From Aureimonas flava (lineage in GTDB: Bacteria > Pseudomonadota > Alphaproteobacteria > Rhizobiales > Rhizobiaceae): a DNA stretch of 64,000 nt. A model generated the notes under the pieces. It saw nothing but the letters and a program-made list of their open reading frames with translations. It was not told the origin of the DNA and did not search any database. The position numbers and the translations under genes were made by a program. The stretch lies in assembly GCF_003583935.1 (NCBI RefSeq), contig NZ_QYRN01000003.1, positions 124,001 to 188,000 on the forward strand. The letters run 5' to 3'. This document shows positions 18,526 to 26,050 of this stretch, in pieces (position 1 is the first letter of the stretch; the number at the start of each line of letters is the position of its first letter).

Positions 18526-19569
18526 TCAGGCGGCGCGCAGCGTCGCTGCCGGCTTCAGGTTCGCCTCGGTGATCGTGCGGTCGTCCTCCAGCGAGCGGAC
18601 GGCGACGAGGCCCGCCTTCCCGAGCTCGCCGTGGTAGGCCCGCACCGCTTCGTCCGGCGTCAGCGCGCCGTCGGCGACCTCCCGCATCATCGCCACCATG
18701 GCGAGCGGTGATTCCGCGAGATTGATCTTGCGCCCGAACAGCGCGACGCGCGCGCCGTAACGCTCGGCCTGCGCGACCAGCTCGAACGTGTCGCGCGCCG
18801 TGCCGGCACCGCCGCCGAGCACGCCGACCACCAGAGTGGAGTCGAAGCTCGCCAGTTCCTCCAGCGCCTCCGGCCCGTTGTAGACGATCTTCAGGAACTC
18901 GGGCCTGTCCTCGCGCGAGACGCCGGCCAGCGAACGCAGGATGCAGTCGTTCATGTACTGGCCGAGCGCCTTGCGATCGAGATCCAAGGGCACGTTCGGA
19001 TTGAACACCTCGTAGAAGTAGCGGAACTCGTTGGCGGCGGCTTCGCGGCGGAAGGCGGCGAAGGCCTCCAGCGACGCGACGTCCGCCGCGAGGTCGTTGT
19101 TGAAGGTCACCGAATACAGGCCGAGGTCGGTGCCCGTCACCGCTGCTCCCGGCTGCGGAACGGAACTGCCGTAGCGCACGCGCGACAGATCCGCCGTGCG
19201 GAAGGGCAGCGATGGCACCTGCGTGTAACGCTGGTGGCGTACGCCGCCCCAGCAGTCGGTGGTCTCGTTGGCGCGGATCGCCGGCTTCACCGCGCTGCCC
19301 TCGAAGGCGCCGCGCGCCTGGAGTTCGTCGAGGTTGGACACCGACACGAGCATGATGTCCACGACGTCCTGCCGGATGATCTCCTGGATCGCGTCGAGGA
19401 ATTCCTGACGGGTGCGCCGCCGCCCCTGCGTGCCGTCGGGGTTGCGCAGGAACCCGGTTCCTCCGACGCCCGATCCCATGTCGCTGTCCTTGGCGTCGGC
19501 GATGATGAAGTCGGACCGGCGGTAGCGTCCGGCGCGAATGTTCTGAAGCTTCTGGTCCAATCGCAGCAC
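18526..19569 (-). CDS. class I aldolase-like (beta/alpha)8 barrel protein
   Basis: A 347-residue protein whose function I do not recognise at enzyme level. Its C-terminal half looks like the DeoC/FbaB/LacD class I aldolase superfamily: a candidate Schiff-base lysine, Lys227, in FLKIVYNGP, and a glycine-rich phosphate-binding loop GVLGGGAGTA near residue 247 followed by ALFGRKIN. The N-terminal half (TRQEFLDAIQEII, DIMLVSVSNLDEL) also fits a barrel. The GTG start is supported by AGGAG nine bases upstream. It is transcribed away from the ADP-dependent kinase-family gene across a 305-base regulatory region. A role in cleaving a phosphorylated sugar made by that kinase is inference. Confidence 0.6.
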   Translation of the reverse strand: MLRLDQKLQNIRAGRYRRSDFIIADAKDSDMGSGVGGTGFLRNPDGTQGRRRTRQEFLDAIQEIIRQDVVDIMLVSVSNLDELQARGAFEGSAVKPAIRANETTDCWGGVRHQRYTQVPSLPFRTADLSRVRYGSSVPQPGAAVTGTDLGLYSVTFNNDLAADVASLEAFAAFRREAAANEFRYFYEVFNPNVPLDLDRKALGQYMNDCILRSLAGVSREDRPEFLKIVYNGPEALEELASFDSTLVVGVLGGGAGTARDTFELVAQAERYGARVALFGRKINLAESPLAMVAMMREVADGALTPDEAVRAYHGELGKAGLVAVRSLEDDRTITEANLKPAATLRAA

Positions 19570-19654
19570 GTCGCGGGCTCCTGTTCATGTCTGGCGGGAG
19601 GGCACGGGCGAAGGAAGCACGCACCGCGCGTATCGACCGAAGGAATAATCTCAA

Positions 19655-19676
19655 TTTCGTTCATTGGAAATCGAAA
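19655..19676. promoter_or_regulatory. candidate DeoR-type operator
   Basis: TTTCG (19655-19659) and CGAAA (19672-19676) are arranged as an inverted repeat inside an AT-rich stretch that begins with TTTCGTTCATT. DeoR/GlpR regulators often bind TTTCGTT-like repeats. It lies 86 bases upstream of the aldolase-like gene. Confidence 0.4.
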
Positions 19677-19793
19677 TCTTCCACCCACCCATACGTCCGA
19701 TAGACGATGGTGAGGACACCTGCGCGTGCCATCGCGGATGAACGGAGATCCCTACGTCTACGGACTTCCGGATGGTCCATCGAGGACGCACCC

Positions 19794-19811
19794 GCAGCAT
19801 GCAAATGCTGC
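19794..19811. promoter_or_regulatory. palindromic element upstream of the ADP-dependent kinase gene
   Basis: A perfect 7-base inverted repeat, GCAGCAT and ATGCTGC, with a 4-base spacer lies 64 bases before the kinase start. The symmetry and position fit an operator or a transcript hairpin; no matching regulator motif is known to me. Confidence 0.4.
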
Positions 19812-19874
19812 ACGACAATGACGTTTTGTGGTTGACGACCGGCGGAGACTGGCACGACCCTGGAAGAGATTGAC

Positions 19875-21167
19875 ATGCCGGGAAGGGCGTCGCTCATGTT
19901 CGATGTGCAACCGGGTCGGAATGTCGCCGGGAACTGGGAGGCCGCCTACGGCTCTCTGGCCCGGCGTCTGCCGGCCATCGCCCGAAGCGCGCCGCTGACG
20001 CTATGCGGCATGAGCGCCTGCGTGGACGCGCGGATCGAGCTGTCGGCCGCGCCCGCGCTGTGGAACGCCGACACCGGCGAGGCCGGCGCCTTCGCCGCGA
20101 TGCTGCGCGACCGGGTCCGGCGCGGCGTCGGCGGCGAGGTCCGCGTGGAGTGGCCGGACGGCCCGGCCTGGCTCGCGGCGCACGTGCCGGCGCGATACGC
20201 GCTGGGCGGGGTCGGCCCGCAGGCGGGATGGGTGCTGACCACGCTCGGCGCTCCGGCGCTCGTCAACCTCGCGGACCGCAGCGCGCATATGCTCGCCTGC
20301 CTGCCGCCCGGCCTGCTGCTCGCCGAGGGCGAGCGGACGGTGCGTGCCCGCTCCGTTCAGCCGCGCGGAGAACGACGGCCCGACATCTACATCTTCGAGT
20401 ACACGGCGGGGCGGCCGGTCGGCGACCTCGTGCCGAACCGCTCGTCGCGCATCATCGTGCGCTTCGGCGATCCGGGGCTGGAACGGGACGCGGCCTTCGA
20501 CGGGCTGACGCCGCACCTCGCGCCCGAGGCCGGCGCGGGCCTCGTCGCCGGCTTCAACGGCGTCTCGGCGGGCGAGCTGGACGGCGAGCTCGATCGCGTC
20601 TTCCGGCTCACACACGGCTGGCTCGAGGCGGGTCTGCCCGGCGTGCACCTCGAGATGAGCACGTTCGAGGACGCCGGGCCGCGCGACCGAGTGCTGGAGG
20701 CCGCGCGCGGCGCCGTGACCTCGGTCGGCATGAGCCATTCGGAGATGCGCGACCTCGCGCCCGGCACCCCGGACGCCGACCTGCCGGCCGCCATGCGCGC
20801 GCTGGGCGAACGCCTGCGCCTGCGCCGCGTCTGCGTCCATGCCGATCATTGGGCGCTCACGCTGACGCGCGACGATCCGGCGGTGGAGCGCGAGGCGTTG
20901 ATGGCGGGCTGCCTCGTCGCCAGCGCGCGCTCGCTGGCCGGACGTCCGGTGGAGCCGAACGGCGTGCCGGAGGGTGCCGCTTTCCTCCCGTGCCCCGTTC
21001 CCGATGCGCGGCTCGCGGGCGGCTGGTCGAGCGTCGCCGTGCCGAGCCCCTATCTCGCCTCCCCCGCCACCACGCTCGGCCTCGGCGACACGTTCACCGC
21101 CGGCTGCCTTCTGATCCTCGGCTCGGCCGGCGTCTCCGAGCGCCAGCGCATGCGCAGCCGGGCCTGA
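19875..21167 (+). CDS. ADP-dependent sugar kinase (ADP-PFK/GK) family protein
   Basis: A 430-residue protein resembling the ADP-dependent glucokinase/phosphofructokinase family of the ribokinase fold. The C-terminal catalytic block GLGDTFTAGCLLIL has its presumed base at Asp405, and an HLEMSTFED segment near residue 260 and the ALGGVGPQAGW segment near 112 match family positions. Archaeal members phosphorylate glucose or fructose 6-phosphate using ADP. Bacterial members are less common and their substrates are mostly unknown. The ATG at 19875 has GGAAGAG upstream; an ATG at 19896 is also possible. It leads a same-strand run with an SDR dehydrogenase, DeoR, Gfo/Idh/MocA and esterase genes. Confidence 0.68.
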   Translation: MPGRASLMFDVQPGRNVAGNWEAAYGSLARRLPAIARSAPLTLCGMSACVDARIELSAAPALWNADTGEAGAFAAMLRDRVRRGVGGEVRVEWPDGPAWLAAHVPARYALGGVGPQAGWVLTTLGAPALVNLADRSAHMLACLPPGLLLAEGERTVRARSVQPRGERRPDIYIFEYTAGRPVGDLVPNRSSRIIVRFGDPGLERDAAFDGLTPHLAPEAGAGLVAGFNGVSAGELDGELDRVFRLTHGWLEAGLPGVHLEMSTFEDAGPRDRVLEAARGAVTSVGMSHSEMRDLAPGTPDADLPAAMRALGERLRLRRVCVHADHWALTLTRDDPAVEREALMAGCLVASARSLAGRPVEPNGVPEGAAFLPCPVPDARLAGGWSSVAVPSPYLASPATTLGLGDTFTAGCLLILGSAGVSERQRMRSRA

Positions 21168-21192
21168 CCCACGCCATCCAGGACCCGCCCCC

Positions 21193-21966
21193 ATGTACAA
21201 GCAGAAGTCCGACCTGTCCGGCCGCGCCGCCTTCGTCACCGGGGGCGGACGCGGGATCGGCCTTTGCGCGGCCGAGGCGCTGCTGGAGCACGGCGCGCGT
21301 GTGGTGATCTCCGACCGGGATCCCGCCGTTCTGGAGGCGGGGCGCGCCGAGCTCGCCGGCAGGGGGTGGGAGGTCGACGCCGTGGTGCTCGACGTGACCG
21401 ATTCCCACGCCGTCGCCCAGGCGGCGCGAGACGCGGACGCGCGGCACGGCGGCATCGACATCCTGATCGCCAATGCCGGGATCGCCTGGCCCGACACGCC
21501 AGGCGAGAGCATGCCCGACGAGGTCTGGCACAAGGTGGTCGATGTGGACCTCAACGGCTGCTACTGGTGCTGCCGCGAGTTCGGCCGGGCGATGCTGGAG
21601 CGCGGGCGCGGCGCCATCGTCACGGTGGGCTCGATGTCCGGCGTGATCTCCAACAAGCCCCAACGGCAGGTCCACTACAACGCGGCGAAGGCGGGCGTGC
21701 ACCACATGACGCGCTCGCTCGCCGGCGAATGGGCCGCGCGCGGGGTGCGCGTCAACGCCGTCGCGCCGACCTACGTGGACACGGCGATGTCGCGCGGCGG
21801 CTTCACCGACGACGCGCTGATGCCGACCTGGATGGAGTTCACCCCGATGAAGCGTCCGGCGCGCGCCGACGAGATCGCGTCCGCGATCCTGTTCCTGGCC
21901 ACCGACGCCTCCAGCGCCATGACCGGTTCGATCGTCGCGGTGGATTGCGGCTACACCATTTGGTAA
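21193..21966 (+). CDS. SDR-family dehydrogenase, polyol/sugar type
   Basis: A 257-residue classical short-chain dehydrogenase. The NAD(P)-binding TGGGRGIG is near residue 16, NAG near residue 94, and the catalytic set is Ser in VGSMSG near 143, with Tyr and Lys in YNAAKAG near 157-161. An acidic residue in VVISDRD after strand 2 favours NAD+. The closest-looking enzymes oxidise polyols such as galactitol, threitol or arabinitol to ketoses. It lies 25 bases after the kinase-family gene on the same strand, which suggests that it produces or consumes the sugar phosphorylated there. Confidence 0.88.
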   Translation: MYKQKSDLSGRAAFVTGGGRGIGLCAAEALLEHGARVVISDRDPAVLEAGRAELAGRGWEVDAVVLDVTDSHAVAQAARDADARHGGIDILIANAGIAWPDTPGESMPDEVWHKVVDVDLNGCYWCCREFGRAMLERGRGAIVTVGSMSGVISNKPQRQVHYNAAKAGVHHMTRSLAGEWAARGVRVNAVAPTYVDTAMSRGGFTDDALMPTWMEFTPMKRPARADEIASAILFLATDASSAMTGSIVAVDCGYTIW

Positions 21967-22031
21967 CCACGGTTCACACAACCCGGACGGTCGGCCCGGG
22001 CCGGATGCGACGCCAGCCGACAGGATCATCC

Positions 22032-22838
22032 ATGGACGCTCCCACCAAACGCGTCGAGATCATTCCCGCCAAACGGCGCGCGATGATCCTCGACTATCTG
22101 AGGCGCAGCGGGACGGCCTCGATCGGCGAGCTGACCGAGGCGATCGGTGGCTCGCAATCCACGATCAGGCGCGATCTGGAGCAGCTCACCGAAGGCGGCT
22201 ACCTCGAGCGCACGCACGGCGGCGCCCTTCTCGTGCCGCCCCTGCGCGCGACCTTCGAGCGCGAACCCGCCCTCAACGCGCACTACCAGCACCGGCAGAA
22301 GGCGGCGATCGGCCAGGAGGCGACCTCCCGTCTCAAGGGCGGCGAGAGCGTCATCTTCGATTCCAGCTCCACGGTGATCGAGGTCGTGCGCGCCACCGCC
22401 CTGCGCCGCATCCCGCTCACCGTCGTCACCAACAACATCGAAATCGCACGCATCGGCTCGAGCGTGCCGGAATGGCGGGTGATCGTCACCGGCGGCACGC
22501 TGCGGCCGGGGTCCGACATCCTTCTCGGCAATCCCGGCGAACCCTTCTTCGAGACGATCCACGCCGATGTTTGCTTCACCGGCGCCTATGCCGTGACGGG
22601 GCCGCTCCTGACCGACGCGTCCATGGAGATCGCCTCGATCAAGCGCGCCATGATCCGTTCGGCCCGCCGCACCGTGCTCCTGGTCGACAGCACCAAGTTC
22701 CAGGCTCCGGCCTTCTGCACCTTCGCCCAGCTCGGGCAGGTCTCCGAGGTCGTCACCGACGCAGGCATCGACCCGGAGATCGCCGCCGGCATCCGCGCGA
22801 GCGGCCCGGAGCTGACCGTGGTGCCGGTGCCGGACTAG
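22032..22838 (+). CDS. DeoR/GlpR-family transcriptional regulator
   Basis: A 268-residue repressor. The N-terminal winged helix (RRAMILDYLRRSG, then SIGELTEAIGGSQSTIRRDL, then the wing LERTHGGA) is typical, followed by the DeoR sensor domain with FDSSSTVIEV and the VTNNIEIA and VTGGTLRPGSD segments that bind sugar phosphates. DeoR proteins normally sense a phosphorylated intermediate of the pathway they control, here perhaps the product of the ADP-dependent kinase-family protein. It sits inside the catabolic gene run, 65 bases after the SDR gene. The ATG at 22032 gives the standard family length. Confidence 0.92.
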   Translation: MDAPTKRVEIIPAKRRAMILDYLRRSGTASIGELTEAIGGSQSTIRRDLEQLTEGGYLERTHGGALLVPPLRATFEREPALNAHYQHRQKAAIGQEATSRLKGGESVIFDSSSTVIEVVRATALRRIPLTVVTNNIEIARIGSSVPEWRVIVTGGTLRPGSDILLGNPGEPFFETIHADVCFTGAYAVTGPLLTDASMEIASIKRAMIRSARRTVLLVDSTKFQAPAFCTFAQLGQVSEVVTDAGIDPEIAAGIRASGPELTVVPVPD

Positions 22839-22898
22839 CCACGCGCCGGAACGCGGCCGAACGAGCGCCGCGCGGCGCACAGAGACGGGACACGTCGC

Positions 22899-24044
22899 AT
22901 GGACCGCATGGGGATCGGCATCATCGGTTGCGGCAACATCGCGGCGACCTACCTGCGCAACGCGCGCCTGTTCGGCGACGTCGCGCTGGTGGCCTGCGCA
23001 GACCGCGAGCCCGCCGCGGCGGAGCGGCGCGCCGCCGAGTTCGGCCTTCGGGCGATGAGCATGGAGGCCCTTCTCGCCGCGCCCGACGTGGCGCTCGTCC
23101 TCAACCTCACCGTACCCTCGGCCCACCACGAGATCACCGAGGCAGCGCTCGCCGCTGGCAAGCATGTCTTCACCGAGAAGCCGCTCGGCGTCACCCTCGC
23201 CGAAGGGCGGGCGCTGGTGGACGAGGCCGAGCGGCGGGGCCTCGCGCTCGGCTCGGCGCCCGACACGTTCCTGGGGGCGGCCGGGCGCCGGGCGCGCGCG
23301 ATGGTGGATGCCGGCGCGATCGGCCGACCGGTGCTCGGCACGGCGTTCATGATGGGGCGCGGCATGGAGCACTGGCACCCCAATCCCCAGTTCTACTACC
23401 AGCCCGGAGGGGGTCCGGTACTCGACATGGGCCCGTACTACCTGACCATGCTGGTCAACCTCCTCGGCCCCGTCGTGCGCGTCGGCGCCGTCGCGCGCAC
23501 CGGCGAGGCCGAGCGGCTCGTCACCGCCGAGGGACCGTTCCACGGCACCCGCTTTCCCGTCGGCACGCCGACCAGCCTCCTGTCGCTCCTGGAATTCTCG
23601 GGCGGCGCGGCCGTCACCTTCGGCGCATCCTGGGACGTCTTTCGGCATTCCAACCATCCGATCGAGCTGCATGGCACGAAGGGCTCGCTGCGCCTGCCGG
23701 ATCCCGACACGTTCGGCGGCGACGTCTCGCTGTCCGCGAACGGCGCTCCCTGGCAGGAGCACCCGAGCGAGCCCGACCGCTTCGGCGAGCCGAACTGGCC
23801 CGTCGACGCGCCCCGGCTCGCCAACTACCGCATGCTCGGCGTCGCCGATCTCGTCCGTTCGATCCGCGAAGGTCGCGAGCCCCGCGCCTCGGGCCGCCTC
23901 GCGCTCCACGTGCTGGAGGTCATGGAAGCGATCCTTCGGGCCGGCGAGACGGGCGAGCCGGTGGCGATCGGCGGCGGCGTGAACCGGCCCGCCGCGCTCG
24001 GCGAGGAGGAGGCCGCCCTCCTCCTCGCGCGGGAGGCCGCATGA
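22899..24044 (+). CDS. Gfo/Idh/MocA-family oxidoreductase
   Basis: A 381-residue dehydrogenase with an N-terminal Rossmann fold (GIIGCGNIA near residue 6) and the EKPLGVT signature near residue 90, whose lysine contributes to catalysis. The C-terminal alpha/beta domain carries GGGPVLDMGPYYLTMLVNLLG near residue 170. Relatives oxidise or reduce sugars, inositols or sugar acids with NAD(P). The stop overlaps the ATG of the esterase gene, so the two are translationally coupled. It probably acts on a sugar or its lactone-forming ring in the same pathway as the SDR enzyme. Confidence 0.9.
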   Translation: MDRMGIGIIGCGNIAATYLRNARLFGDVALVACADREPAAAERRAAEFGLRAMSMEALLAAPDVALVLNLTVPSAHHEITEAALAAGKHVFTEKPLGVTLAEGRALVDEAERRGLALGSAPDTFLGAAGRRARAMVDAGAIGRPVLGTAFMMGRGMEHWHPNPQFYYQPGGGPVLDMGPYYLTMLVNLLGPVVRVGAVARTGEAERLVTAEGPFHGTRFPVGTPTSLLSLLEFSGGAAVTFGASWDVFRHSNHPIELHGTKGSLRLPDPDTFGGDVSLSANGAPWQEHPSEPDRFGEPNWPVDAPRLANYRMLGVADLVRSIREGREPRASGRLALHVLEVMEAILRAGETGEPVAIGGGVNRPAALGEEEAALLLAREAA

Positions 24045-24991
24045 CGCTCGATCCGCAGGCCGCCAAGGTGCTGGCTCTCGGCGAGGCGGCCGACGCACCG
24101 CCCTTCGAGGCCGGAACCGCCGCCGAGGCGCGCCGCGCCTACCGCGCGTCCTATCTCGCGTTGCGCGGGGCGCTGGAACCCGTGGCGAGCACGCAGGAGC
24201 GATCGTTCCGGGGACCGGGAGGAGCGATCGCGATGCGCGTCCATCGCGGCTACGGCGCGCCGGACACCGCGGCGCCCGCCCTTCTCTACCTGCACGGCGG
24301 CGGCTGGGTGATCGGCGATCTCGATTCCCACGACGACATCTGCCGCTGGTTCGCCAACGCGGCGCGCTGCGTGGTCGTCTGCCCGGACTATCGTCTGGCG
24401 CCGGAGCATCCGTTTCCGGCCGCGATCGAGGATGCCGCCGCGACGCTGGCCCATCTCCACGCCTGCGCCGACGAGCACGGCCTCGACGCCGGTCGCATCG
24501 CCGTGGCGGGCGACAGCGCGGGCGGCAACCTCGCGGCCGTGCTGGCGCTCATGGCGCGCGACGCGACGGTGCCACCCCTCGAAGCGCAGCTCCTCCTCTA
24601 TCCCAACACGGACGCGCGCCAAACCGCCGACAGCTACCGACGCTTCGCGAACGGCTTCGGTCTCACCAGCCGAACCATGCGCTGGTTCCGCGATCAGTAC
24701 GTGCGCGACGCGGACGACATCGCCGACTGGCGCGTCTCGCCGCTCCTCGCCGAAAGCCTCTCGGGCGCGCCGCCCGCCTTCGTGCTCGTGGCGGGCCAGG
24801 ACATCCTCGCCGACGAAGGCGCGGCCTATGCCGAGCGGCTCCGGGCGGCCGGCGTGCCGCTCGTGCTGAGCCGCCGGGCGGACCAGATCCACGGCTTCGC
24901 TTCCGCCGGACGCTACATCGACGCCGCGCGCCAATCGGTTCTGGAAGCGGCGCGCGCCTGGACCGAGCTGCGGCCTCACGCGGCCCGCTGA
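24041..24991 (+). CDS. alpha/beta hydrolase, hormone-sensitive-lipase-like esterase
   Basis: A 316-residue cytoplasmic hydrolase of the alpha/beta-hydrolase-3 family. It has the oxyanion motif HGGGWVIGD near residue 84, the PDYRLAPEHPFPAA segment, the nucleophile in GDSAGG near residue 156, and Asp and His near 252 and 283 (QIHGF). Such enzymes cleave short acyl esters and some lactones. Coupling to the Gfo/Idh/MocA gene (ATGA overlap) suggests hydrolysis of an esterified or lactone form of the pathway sugar. This is the last gene of the same-strand run. Confidence 0.9.
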   Translation: MTLDPQAAKVLALGEAADAPPFEAGTAAEARRAYRASYLALRGALEPVASTQERSFRGPGGAIAMRVHRGYGAPDTAAPALLYLHGGGWVIGDLDSHDDICRWFANAARCVVVCPDYRLAPEHPFPAAIEDAAATLAHLHACADEHGLDAGRIAVAGDSAGGNLAAVLALMARDATVPPLEAQLLLYPNTDARQTADSYRRFANGFGLTSRTMRWFRDQYVRDADDIADWRVSPLLAESLSGAPPAFVLVAGQDILADEGAAYAERLRAAGVPLVLSRRADQIHGFASAGRYIDAARQSVLEAARAWTELRPHAAR

Positions 24992-25132
24992 GGCGCGGAT
25001 TGCCGCAAAGCCCTTCCCGAAACGCCAGTCCTTCCGTATGTCGGCAATGTGAACGGATCGAACGGTGCGCGGTGGCGGTTGCCGCTCCGCGCACATGGGC
25101 ACGACGGAATCGAAAGGGTGGAGCCTGTAAGG

Positions 25133-25351
25133 ATGGACCGGAAGTTCATCGCGAAGGGCCTGGAAGCGGCGACGATGGAAGAGGTCGACCCCATCATCAC
25201 GATCCTGCGGCTCGTCGAGGAGGAAGACGACGGCACCGCGATCGCGCGCCGCTTCTTCGAGCATCACCCGGAACTCGATCGCGCAGCCTTCCTGGAAGCC
25301 TGCTCGGTCGCGCTCGACATCATCGGGCTGAAACCCTCCCAGCTTCACTGA
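25133..25351 (+). CDS. small conserved-looking hypothetical protein
   Basis: A 72-residue acidic protein of unknown function, predicted mostly helical, with no membrane segment or cysteine pair. It runs MDRKFIAKGL through FFEHHPELDR to IGLKPSQLH. Codon use matches its neighbours. The chosen ATG has AAGG just upstream at a short spacing; the frame is open back to an ATG at 25049, so the protein could be longer by 28 residues. It follows the esterase gene after about 140 bases with no sign of shared function. Confidence 0.55.
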   Translation: MDRKFIAKGLEAATMEEVDPIITILRLVEEEDDGTAIARRFFEHHPELDRAAFLEACSVALDIIGLKPSQLH

Positions 25352-25489
25352 GACTGGACGCGGGGTCTGGCAAGACGGACGACGGGTGCGAAGCCGGGCG
25401 GATGGGACGCCGGGCCCCGCCCCGCTTCCTGTCTTGCAGGCGCCGCTATAACGGCCGTTCGTTGCGGGAGGATGACAGCCGCTTCCGCC

Positions 25490-25894
25490 TCAACGATGGT
25501 CGTCCCGCTCCGTCCCGGGAGCGACGAGGCGCCCCTCCTCGGCCTTGTGGTGGTACTGGCTCGCCACCAGCCATCCCTTGAGCGGGCGCAGCGGCAGGAT
25601 GCAGGTGAGGAGCAGGAACGGCAGGGACACGAAGACGTGGACCCAGGGGGACGGCTCGAAGGCCACCTCCAGCCAGACCGCGAAGAGCACGGCCGGGACG
25701 CAGCCGAAGCAGACCACGAAGAAGGCCGGTCCGTCCGCCGGGTCGGCGAAGGAATAGTCGAGGCCGCAGCGGTCGCACCGCTCCGCCAGCGACAGGAACC
25801 CCTTGAACAGCCGTCCCTCTCCGCAGCGCGGGCAGCGACCGCGAATGCCGACCTTCCAAGGCTCCAGCCTCGGGGTGGCGGGGTGATGCGTCAT
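25490..25894 (-). CDS. DUF983 family membrane protein
   Basis: A 134-residue protein with a zinc-ribbon-like start (CPRCGEGRLF near residue 21 and CDRCG near residue 40) followed by two membrane helices. This matches DUF983, a family widespread in alphaproteobacteria and often near cytochrome oxidase assembly genes, though its function is unknown. It is monocistronic and divergent from the Rieske-reductase gene. Confidence 0.85.
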   Translation of the reverse strand: MTHHPATPRLEPWKVGIRGRCPRCGEGRLFKGFLSLAERCDRCGLDYSFADPADGPAFFVVCFGCVPAVLFAVWLEVAFEPSPWVHVFVSLPFLLLTCILPLRPLKGWLVASQYHHKAEEGRLVAPGTERDDHR

Positions 25895-26050
25895 GGCGTG
25901 CGTTCCCTTGCCGCTCGATCGTCTGCCCTCTCCATATAGACGCCGGCGGCGGCGGGGCAGCGCGCGGTGCCTGGGCAAAGTGTCCAGGCGGGGGAACGCG
26001 CCGGACCCTCGCCCGGTTGAATGGAACCGTTCCAGCCTGGAGACGCCTCG

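Larger units (their letters stand above)
19570..19874. promoter_or_regulatory. divergent regulatory region of the sugar locus
   Basis: This 305-base gap separates the aldolase-like gene from the kinase gene and holds no credible ORF. It is less GC-rich than its surroundings and contains two inverted repeats, annotated separately. It must carry promoters for both directions, and the DeoR protein encoded at 22032 is the obvious candidate regulator. Confidence 0.6.
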
